Below, piece after piece: positions 35,529 to 42,745 of a DNA stretch of 64,000 nt. The stretch is from Marinobacter sp. LQ44 (GTDB lineage Bacteria > Pseudomonadota > Gammaproteobacteria > Pseudomonadales > Oleiphilaceae): the NCBI RefSeq assembly GCF_001447155.2, contig NZ_CP014754.1, forward strand, positions 2,604,001 to 2,668,000, read 5' to 3'. The notes under the pieces were generated by a model that did no database searches, was not told the origin of the DNA, and worked only from the letters and a program-made list of their open reading frames with translations. Position numbers and translations under genes: made by a program. Numbering within the stretch: position 1 is the first letter of the stretch; each line of letters starts with the position of its first letter.

Positions 35529-37300
35529 AAATGCTCCTTGCCCTGGTGATCAGCTTCAGGAAGCTCTAGCCAGAAGTGGGCGCCATTTGAGTAAGTGTAG
35601 CCCACCTCACCGGACATCAAATGGGCAAGTTCCCGGCATATGGCAAGCCCTAATCCGGTGCCGGCTTTGGCACGATTGGAACCGGCTTCTGCCTGGGCGA
35701 ATCGGTGGAAGAGTTGGGGTAAGAAGTCCTCGGGAACGCCAGAGCCCTGATCTGAAACCGTAATGCGAACAACCCCGGAGGCTTTGGAGCTTGCTCTGAC
35801 AGTAACAGTGCCGCCAGCCGGGGAGTGTTTTATGGCATTACTGATAAAGTTATCAAGGACTTGGCGTAGCCGGGCCGGATCCGCAAAAACGCTGAGCCTG
35901 TCATCGGGTTTAGCAACGAGTTTTGTGGCGTAATGAGCGGCCATTGGCTGGTTACCGGTGCAGGTCGCCTCTATGGCTGCGTTCAGGTTAATGCTGCATA
36001 TCTGCACACTGAGCTTGCCGGCGATAGCCTTTTCAAAGTCCAGAAGGTCGGTAATCAGTGACTGCAGCTGCTGACCATTACGCAAGGCCAGCTCAACCAT
36101 CACTGAGGCTTTGGGTGGCAACTCGCCGGCAGAGCCGGATTGCAATAGCTTTAGAGCGCCATTGATAGACGTCAGCGGCGTGCGCAGTTCATGACTGACA
36201 TTTGACACAAACTGGTTTTTCATAAGGTCCAGCGCTTCTCGCTCTTCCATCAGGGTGTTGAACGCTTTTGCCAGATTTTGGGTTTCTGCGGGCCCTTTGG
36301 TGGCCAGCCGCTGGGCAGAAGAGCTGTCTTCCGTCATCCTTTTTATTTTTCCGGACATGTTACCCAGTTGCCGGGTGGCTGCCATGGACACAACATAGGT
36401 TACAAACAGCAATGGAAGCATTGCGAATATACTGATCCAGAGAAAGCTGCGAAAGGAAGCCCGGGCGGGCTGAATAGCCCGCTCATAAGGTGCCGCACTC
36501 AAAAATACCCAGCCGAGCCGTTCCAGATGTCGGGTGCTGTATACCCATCGTTGCCCGGAAAGATCCGTAACCACACCGAAGGGGATGCCTGACAATGCGG
36601 CGTCAATCAGAGGGTCTTCACCTGGGTTAGGTAGGTCGGGTGCCGGTTGGTCCTTCTGCAGGGCGTCTACCTGAATAAAGTTTCCTGTATCCAACACCTT
36701 GAGGATGGTGCCTTCATCAGTCTTGATATCTTGAGGAAGGATGCCTGCCTCTGCCAAGTTGATGGTGCCCCCGGCCAGCCCGAGTAAGTCGCCATTACCA
36801 CTTTCAATCGGAGCGAGAAACGACAACAGGGGCAAGCCGGTTGTTCGTCCAACAATTGGCCGGCTGACGATCGGCGTGCGGGCTTGTACGGCCCGTTTGA
36901 AATGGGGGCGATCAGCGTAGGAGGTGCCTAACCGATTGGGTACAAAACGGCTCTCAGCGATGGCGACGCTCTGGTCATCAAAAACCAGTAGCCCGCCGCC
37001 AAACAGCCTTTCCAGGGTGGGTTGGCGCCCCAGCATCGTCTCGAGTTGCGATAAGGGTAACAGGCTGCCGCCTTCAGTTAGCACGCTGGCAAATGCGCCC
37101 AATGCGTTCAAGCGTATGGTCAATTCCTCGTTTACCCTAGTGGCCACTGCCGATGTTTGCAGCGCCTGGCGCTCCGTAAGTACCTGCTCGAAATCGCGCA
37201 CCAGTCTGTCGTAGGCAATAAAAAGAATCAGAGCTACGCTGATAACAATGCTTGAGCTGGTAATCAGGACAACACGGGCATTGAGGCTTAGAGTTCGCAA
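35525..37300 (-). CDS. Membrane histidine kinase with dCache-type periplasmic sensor
   Basis: A 591-residue sensor kinase. A first membrane segment (VVLITSSSIVISVALILFIA) is followed by a periplasmic dCache-like domain (about 35-290; SYADRPHFKRAVQARTPIVS is its typical core), a second membrane segment (LWISIFAMLPLLFVTYVV), HAMP (about 320-365), HisKA with SHELRTPLTSINGALKLL (phospho-His about 380), and an ATPase domain with NFISNAIKHSP and GTGLGLA. Ligand is unknown; dCache domains bind small molecules such as amino acids or organic acids. Its stop overlaps the start of the GAF kinase, with which it shares a near-identical catalytic layout. Confidence 0.92.
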   Translation of the reverse strand: MRTLSLNARVVLITSSSIVISVALILFIAYDRLVRDFEQVLTERQALQTSAVATRVNEELTIRLNALGAFASVLTEGGSLLPLSQLETMLGRQPTLERLFGGGLLVFDDQSVAIAESRFVPNRLGTSYADRPHFKRAVQARTPIVSRPIVGRTTGLPLLSFLAPIESGNGDLLGLAGGTINLAEAGILPQDIKTDEGTILKVLDTGNFIQVDALQKDQPAPDLPNPGEDPLIDAALSGIPFGVVTDLSGQRWVYSTRHLERLGWVFLSAAPYERAIQPARASFRSFLWISIFAMLPLLFVTYVVSMAATRQLGNMSGKIKRMTEDSSSAQRLATKGPAETQNLAKAFNTLMEEREALDLMKNQFVSNVSHELRTPLTSINGALKLLQSGSAGELPPKASVMVELALRNGQQLQSLITDLLDFEKAIAGKLSVQICSINLNAAIEATCTGNQPMAAHYATKLVAKPDDRLSVFADPARLRQVLDNFISNAIKHSPAGGTVTVRASSKASGVVRITVSDQGSGVPEDFLPQLFHRFAQAEAGSNRAKAGTGLGLAICRELAHLMSGEVGYTYSNGAHFWLELPEADHQGKEHL

Positions 37301-37394
37301 GAAAGGCCCTTAGACGAATAGCTGTCGTAGATAAAACATGCTTTCATGAGAATAGTGCACTAGATGCTGTGAATAAAATAGTGAGGAATGCCCT

Positions 37395-39110
37395 TTGGAT
37401 AAGATAGCCGTTGATCATTTGCAGGAACGTCTGAGGCTCCTGCAGGAACGGTTTTTGGAGCGTGCCCGGGACGACATTGAGACGCTGTCGGGATTGGCAA
37501 GCTTGATCGATCAGCAACAGCTGTCTCAGTCTGAGCTGGAAAAGTGTTATCAGTTGTTGCACCGGATGGCGGGCTCTGCGGGGACCTTCGGTTTTCCGGA
37601 ACTCGGGCGGGCGGCCAGAGCCATAGAAAACCAGATGGAGGCGTGCCGTGAGTCCGTGGTCGATAGCAGTGCAAATACGGATGACTCGGTTTCTATTTCT
37701 GTGGAACTTGCCGATGAACTTCGACAACTGGCCAGACTACTTGAGAACGCTCCTGAAATGGCCTCTGCTTCGGGCGCACAGGCCGGGGCTCCAGCCGCGG
37801 CGGATTCATACGATGGGGCCCATGGCATGCAGGTCAATGTCACGGCCCTCGGGCGTAACATTGATTATCTGGCCGACCTGGTTAAATCGTTGGCCGTCTA
37901 CGGTTTTTTCTGTGAATCGGTCTCTATTGATTGCCTGAACGACGTTGCTAACCGACTGACAGAGCGCAGCAACGCCTCAATCCTGCTGTGTTTGGATTCA
38001 GAGCTGGGTGAGGTCATGGAGTTTCGTGAGCATTATCTACCTAAAGCCGAGCATCGCAGATTCCCGGTGGTATGTGTTGGCCAAGAGAACTCGTTTGAGA
38101 CGTTGTATCGGGTCGCAGAACAAGGGGCAACTGCCTATTTCTGCGAGCCGCTGGACATGCTGGAGCTGGCAGAACGGATCGAGTCACTGGCGTTGGAACG
38201 AGGTTCCCGTCCCCAGGGCCGGGTGTTGATCGTTGATGATGATCTGGAGCTGGGAGAGCACTATTGCCTGGTGCTCAAGCAGGCTGGCATCATTGCTCGC
38301 TTGGTTTCTGCCCCGGACGACTTGATGTCGGAACTGTCGGCGTTTGAGCCAGACCTTGTTCTAATGGATGTTCAGCTACGGGACTATTCAGGCGTTACGC
38401 TTGCCAGGCTGATACGTTACGAGCCGCGCTGGCTGGGTTTGCCAATTGTGTATTTGTCATCGGAAGATAATCCTGAAAACCAGCTGGATGCGCTGTCCAA
38501 AGGCGCCGATGAGTTCCTGGTGAAGCCGGTCACAGATGATTACCTGGTCCGGTCGGTGCGAATTCGTTGTTACCGCGCCCGCCAGTTATCGGATCTGATG
38601 AATCGTGACAGTCTCACCGGGCTGCTCAAACACTCCCTGATCAAGCAGGAAGTCGACCGAGAGCTGGCCCGCTGTCGTCGTGCTGGTCACACTTCGTGTG
38701 TGGTGATGCTGGATCTGGACCACTTCAAGCGGGTAAATGATACCTGGGGGCATGGCCAGGGAGATATGGTCATTCGTACCCTGGCCAATCTGTTGCGCAA
38801 CCGACTGCGCGAGTCTGATGTAATCGGGCGTTATGGTGGCGAAGAGTTTCTGTTGATTCTGCCCGATTGTGAGCCGGCGTTGGCGGTGACACTCATCGAA
38901 GCCATAGGTAAGAGTTTTGCCGAACTCGTGTTCTGGGCAGGGGATGACAGTTTTCAGGTTACCCTGAGTGCTGGCGTCGCGTTAATCAACGATTTTCCTG
39001 TTTCCGATCAAGCCATCGAGGCGGCTGATAAGGCACTCTACCAACGAAAACGGGGTGGGCGTAATGGTGTGACGCTCTATGATCCGTCTCCTGTTGGAAT
39101 GACATCTTGA
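37395..39110 (+). CDS. Hpt-REC-GGDEF phosphorelay diguanylate cyclase
   Basis: A 571-residue protein linking phosphotransfer to cyclic-di-GMP synthesis. An N-terminal Hpt domain (about 10-90) holds LHRMAGSAGTFGF with phospho-His near 56. Then comes a degenerate receiver-like domain (about 140-270) without a clear phospho-Asp, a complete receiver (about 275-395; LIVDDDLELG, LVLMDVQLRD, LVKPV), and a GGDEF domain (about 405-565) with intact GGEEF and RESD inhibitory site. The start is TTG 37395 with AGGA about nine bases upstream; no ATG lies near. It is divergent from the two kinases at 33459-37300, whose products lack receivers, so it may take phosphate from them. Confidence 0.9.
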   Translation: MDKIAVDHLQERLRLLQERFLERARDDIETLSGLASLIDQQQLSQSELEKCYQLLHRMAGSAGTFGFPELGRAARAIENQMEACRESVVDSSANTDDSVSISVELADELRQLARLLENAPEMASASGAQAGAPAAADSYDGAHGMQVNVTALGRNIDYLADLVKSLAVYGFFCESVSIDCLNDVANRLTERSNASILLCLDSELGEVMEFREHYLPKAEHRRFPVVCVGQENSFETLYRVAEQGATAYFCEPLDMLELAERIESLALERGSRPQGRVLIVDDDLELGEHYCLVLKQAGIIARLVSAPDDLMSELSAFEPDLVLMDVQLRDYSGVTLARLIRYEPRWLGLPIVYLSSEDNPENQLDALSKGADEFLVKPVTDDYLVRSVRIRCYRARQLSDLMNRDSLTGLLKHSLIKQEVDRELARCRRAGHTSCVVMLDLDHFKRVNDTWGHGQGDMVIRTLANLLRNRLRESDVIGRYGGEEFLLILPDCEPALAVTLIEAIGKSFAELVFWAGDDSFQVTLSAGVALINDFPVSDQAIEAADKALYQRKRGGRNGVTLYDPSPVGMTS

Positions 39111-39120
39111 GAGTTGCCTG

Positions 39121-39895
39121 TTGAAAGCGTTGATACTGGAAGACGACGAGCTGGTGGGTGAGCTTCTTGAGACTGTGGTGGCGGGTATTCAACAGGGGTT
39201 GCTGTCAGTCTTGCCCGATCTCTTACGGAAGGTCAGCAACGACTTGATCGGGGTGGCCGGTATCAGTTGTAGCCCGCTGAAACCGCTGGTAATGGCTCTG
39301 TCGATGCGTATTTGAGGGCGTCGTTAAATTCGGTGGTTCAATTGCCGACGGACATCGATCCTGCGGATGTACTGGATCTGATCGGCAGGCAACAAGAATT
39401 GTCACCGGCTCAGCAAGCGGCGCTGACGGTCCGCCTGCAGGCTCAGGCCGTGTCGTTCCATGACGTGGCCTTGTAGGTAGCACGTGAATCTCAAAAGCTG
39501 GCGGTCAGGCTTGGGAAGTCGCCGGCACTGTTCCAACAGGCGGGAGTGTTAAGCCGCTTGGGAGAATTGGCCGTTCTTAAAGTGCTGAACCAATTCAGCA
39601 CAGAAGGAGGCTCGCTGAGCACCTCAGAAGTGCAGCAATGCATTGGCAAATGGTCTCAGGATTATGGCAATCGTCTGAAAGTACACTGGAAGCTGCCGCT
39701 GAGCCTGAGAGATATGATTGGCGCCGTGCATTTTTTGCCCAAAGACAGTGCTGAGAAGATCTCCTGGTGATGCGGGCCGCCGCATTGATTGCAGGGAGAC
39801 AGTCAGGCAGTGATGACTGTCAGCGACTTTTGCGGCGTATTGGTCTGGATCTGAAACCATCTACCGAGGAGCCGAAGCATGGCGTCCGTTCCTGA
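39121..39895 (+). pseudogene. Decayed REC-HDOD response regulator
   Basis: Coding traces run through three frames. A TTG/ATG-like start at 39121 gives a receiver N-terminus (KALILEDDELVGELLETVVAGI), but the expected phospho-Asp and Lys regions are absent, so most of the receiver seems deleted. A second frame from about 39285 reads VDAYLRASLNSVVQL then an in-frame TAG at 39474, and the same frame continues with HDOD-like sequence (LFQQAGVLSRLGELAVLKVL, YGNRLKVHWKLPLSLRDMI) to a TGA at 39768. The third frame (ATG 39770 to TGA 39893) gives MRAAALIAGRQSGSDD, a typical HDOD tail. Two frameshifts, one stop and one deletion mean no intact product. Its end overlaps the next gene by 17 bases. Confidence 0.65.
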
Positions 39896-40286
39896 GGCAT
39901 CGCTGAACAAAATCCTGTACGTGGAAGATGACCCAGATATCCGGGCCATTGCCGAACTGGCATTGCAGGATGTGGGTGGATTTAACGCAGCACTTTGCAG
40001 TTCCGGGCAACAAGCTCTGCAGGTGGCTCCTGAGTTCGGGCCGGATCTGATTCTTCTGGACGTGATGATGCCCGAAATGGATGGTCCTGAAACCATGCGG
40101 AGATTAAGGGCTTTGGACGCGACACGATCCACACCGGTGATTTTCATGACCGCCCGTATTCAAAGCGCTGAAATTCAAGAATACCTGGCATTGGGGGCCA
40201 TCGGTGTTATTCCCAAACCCTTTGACCCGATGACGCTCGCGGATGATATTCATCGAATAGTGAAAGAAAATACGCAAGGGGCATGA
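39879..40286 (+). CDS. Single-domain response regulator (receiver only)
   Basis: A 135-residue stand-alone receiver. It has YVEDDPDIRAI (acidic pocket near residues 13-15), [11 protein letters not shown] with the phospho-acceptor Asp near 60, FMTAR, and the switch Lys in GVIPKPFDP near 110. There is no output domain, so it acts by protein contact or as a phosphate relay. Its ATG lies within the end of the decayed REC-HDOD gene, once probably part of the same operon after the Hpt-REC-GGDEF gene. Confidence 0.9.
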   Translation: MASVPEASLNKILYVEDDPDIRAIAELALQDVGGFNAALCSSGQQALQVAPEFGPDLILLDVMMPEMDGPETMRRLRALDATRSTPVIFMTARIQSAEIQEYLALGAIGVIPKPFDPMTLADDIHRIVKENTQGA

Positions 40287-40372
40287 TTAAGCGCAGGCCG
40301 TGACGAGTGCGTGATTGGCCAATTTGCGTTAGGCTGGCGCGCCTGAATGAGTAGCTGCTTAGTTGAGGTGTT

Positions 40373-40693
40373 ATGTCTTCTTCTGAATCCCCTGACGAAA
40401 TCAAAGCACGACTGAACCTGGAAACCTCCCGTATTCACTGGCACGAGCTGCAAACCTATTATGCCCGTGGCCAGGTGGTGCGTGTGGCTCCTGATCTGGA
40501 TTTGTTGGACGTGGCGGTTCAACTGACTGCCGATAACAAGGTGCAGTTCGAGCACTGGATGGCTGGCGGGCAGGTGGGGGAAGTGGCTCCTGATCTCGCC
40601 CGCGCCTGGTACGATCGCAATGCCGAACTCTGGGCCGTGGTGATTGCCCCCTGGGTGCTGGTTCAGGACCGCTCTGGCCAGGGCCTGCATTGA
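40373..40693 (+). CDS. DUF2288 family protein
   Basis: A 106-residue soluble protein matching the DUF2288 family in length and blocks: LNLETSRIHWHELQTYYARGQVV (key residues E, W, EL, G), LDVAVQLTADN and VQDRSG near the end. The role is unknown. It is followed by a gap of 65 bases and the LysO-type exporter in the same direction. Confidence 0.85.
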   Translation: MSSSESPDEIKARLNLETSRIHWHELQTYYARGQVVRVAPDLDLLDVAVQLTADNKVQFEHWMAGGQVGEVAPDLARAWYDRNAELWAVVIAPWVLVQDRSGQGLH

Positions 40694-40758
40694 CCCAGTC
40701 CTGCTACCGGCTCACGAGGCCGGTTTCTAATGTTGTCTAACCTGCCCGTGAGGGGTTT

Positions 40759-41667
40759 ATGCTGACCGGTGCGTTGCTTGTTCTGGCGCCTTTGTTCCTG
40801 GGTTTTGCCATAGCGCTCTCTAATCGCCGTCTGATGACGGCCATACACTACACCGTGGAAGCCCTGGTCTATTTCATTCTGGCGCTGCTGGGTCTGGGCC
40901 TTGGTCAGATGGATGGCCTGCTGGACCAGTTAGGCACCATGGCTGCCCAGGTGGTGGGGTTGGTGATGGTGCTACTGGTGGCCAATATGGTGGGCCTGTG
41001 GTTGTTCCACCGCTGGCAGCCGATGTCCACGGGAGAAGAGGCGGGGCAGGAGAGGCCGAGTTACCGCCGGTTGTTCCTCGCCGGTTTGAAACCGTTGTTG
41101 GCGGTTGTTGCAGGCGCTCTGGTTGGCTACTTCCTGTTACCGCAACTGCCGCTGGTTGACGACGTGGCTACCTGGGCGCTGATGCTTTTGCTGTTCTTTA
41201 TTGGGCTTCAGTTGCGTAACGCCGGGTTGTCACTGCGCAAACTGCTGATGAACCGCCAGGGTTTGGGGATTGCCCTGGCGTTGGCGTCGAGTTCTCTGCT
41301 GGCTGGCCTTGTTCTGATTCCCTGGCTGGATGTGCCCTGGCACCAGTCCCTGGCCCTGGCCTCGGGATTTGGCTGGTACTCGTTGTCTGGCATCGTGATC
41401 GGCGATGCCCTTGGGCCCGCCTGGGGCGGCGTGGCCTTCCTGAACGATGTGCTGCGGGAAATCATCGCCCTTGCCATTATTCCCCTGGTCATTGGCTCGC
41501 GCCCGGCCATGGCTATTGGCTACGGTGGCGCCACCGCCATGGATTTCACCCTTCCGGTTATCCGCAGCAGCGGTGGCCTTGCCTGCGTGCCGGTGGCGAT
41601 TGCCTCCGGCTTTTTGCTGTCGTTTTTATCGCCGGTGTTAATGGGGATTTTTCTGGCTTTGGGCTGA
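40759..41667 (+). CDS. Lysine exporter LysO family protein
   Basis: A 302-residue inner-membrane protein with about eight hydrophobic helices in two groups, joined by a basic linker (EEAGQERPSYRRLF, about 93-106). The second half holds the family core: FFIGLQLRNAG, GFGWYSLSGIVIGDALGP (acidic and small residues in helix), NDVLREIIALAIIP and GGATAMDFTLPVI. This matches LysO/YbjE (DUF340), which exports lysine and thialysine with proton exchange in E. coli. It is preceded by GAGGGG seven bases before ATG 40759. No amino-acid pathway gene adjoins it. Confidence 0.85.
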   Translation: MLTGALLVLAPLFLGFAIALSNRRLMTAIHYTVEALVYFILALLGLGLGQMDGLLDQLGTMAAQVVGLVMVLLVANMVGLWLFHRWQPMSTGEEAGQERPSYRRLFLAGLKPLLAVVAGALVGYFLLPQLPLVDDVATWALMLLLFFIGLQLRNAGLSLRKLLMNRQGLGIALALASSSLLAGLVLIPWLDVPWHQSLALASGFGWYSLSGIVIGDALGPAWGGVAFLNDVLREIIALAIIPLVIGSRPAMAIGYGGATAMDFTLPVIRSSGGLACVPVAIASGFLLSFLSPVLMGIFLALG

Positions 41668-41788
41668 ACAGCCCCAGTCAGATGAGATTCACAGCCTGAA
41701 ATTGACCCGGTGCAATGCTTTGGTCAGATTTACCACTATAGTGGCTACGTATTAGTATCCAAATAATCGATGCCGCCCCGGAGCTTGA

Positions 41789-42745
41789 ATGAACCGCCGC
41801 CAATTCCTGCAACTGTCCGTTGCCGCCCTCTCGGCTCTGGGGTTGGCCGGTTGCTCACGATCTGCACCTTTGCAGGCCGGCATCCACCCCTGGATTGGTT
41901 ACGAATCCCTGTACCTGGCAGAGGAGTTTGGCTGGCTGCCGGATTCCGTTCGGCTGATCAAACATTCGGCAGCCAGCGAGTCGATGGCGGGCTTGCTGGC
42001 CGGCGAGCTCGATGCCGCTGCCCTGACTCTGGACGAAGCGCTGCGGGTATACGCCGAGGGTGTGCCCCTGCGCGTGGTGACGGTTACCAATGTGTCTGTG
42101 GGTGCCGATGTCCTGGTGGTCAAGCCCTCCATCACCAGTCTTGCCGGGCTCAGGGGCCGGCCCATCGCCGTCGAGCTGAGGGGCGTATCGGGGATTATGC
42201 TGTTCTCTATTCTTGAACGGGCGGGGTTGAGCACCGATCAGATCTCGCTGGTTGATCTGCCGGTGAATCGCCACCTGGACGCCTGGCAAAATGGCGATAT
42301 CGAGGCATCGGTATGCTACGAACCGACCGCCTCTCTACTGGAAGAGGCCGGTGGTACGCGTTTATTTGATAGCAGCCAGGTGCCCGATACCATCTTCGAT
42401 ACCCTGGTGGTCACCGAGACAGCCGCCCGCAGAAAACCCGCTGCGGTGCGTGATCTAGTATATGGCCACTTCCGGGGCCAGCACCACCTGGTGCGTAGCA
42501 TGCATGATGCACTCTATCGAGTGGCGACCCGTCAGGGCGTAACACCGGATTCGGTGCGCCGGTCCCTGGCCACGGTTATGCTTCCAGAGCTTGCTGCCAA
42601 CCAGCGATACCTGGCACATCACGGCCGAATCGAGGTGGTCGCGAAGCGACTGTCCGACACGCTGGTTCGTGAGGGATTGATGGCCAGATCGCCTGTTTAC
42701 GAACGGCTTTGTGATCCGTCGTTCCTGCCCCGGAGTGTGTCGTGA
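41789..42745 (+). CDS. Tat-type lipoprotein, NMT1/SsuA-like solute-binding protein
   Basis: A 318-residue solute-binding protein. The leader has a twin-arginine start (NRRQFLQLSVAAL) and a lipobox LAGC at about 20-23, so a folded, lipid-anchored periplasmic protein is likely. Family blocks are HPWIGYESLYLAEEFGWLP (about 33-51), AALTLDEALRVYAEGV, LRGRPIAVE and ASVCYEPTA, typical of the NMT1/SsuA group that binds sulfonates, nitrate-like ions or pyrimidine precursors. No permease or ATPase gene is nearby. The next gene starts in its stop codon (GTGA overlap), so it probably feeds ligand information to that diguanylate cyclase instead of a transporter. Confidence 0.85.
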   Translation: MNRRQFLQLSVAALSALGLAGCSRSAPLQAGIHPWIGYESLYLAEEFGWLPDSVRLIKHSAASESMAGLLAGELDAAALTLDEALRVYAEGVPLRVVTVTNVSVGADVLVVKPSITSLAGLRGRPIAVELRGVSGIMLFSILERAGLSTDQISLVDLPVNRHLDAWQNGDIEASVCYEPTASLLEEAGGTRLFDSSQVPDTIFDTLVVTETAARRKPAAVRDLVYGHFRGQHHLVRSMHDALYRVATRQGVTPDSVRRSLATVMLPELAANQRYLAHHGRIEVVAKRLSDTLVREGLMARSPVYERLCDPSFLPRSVS

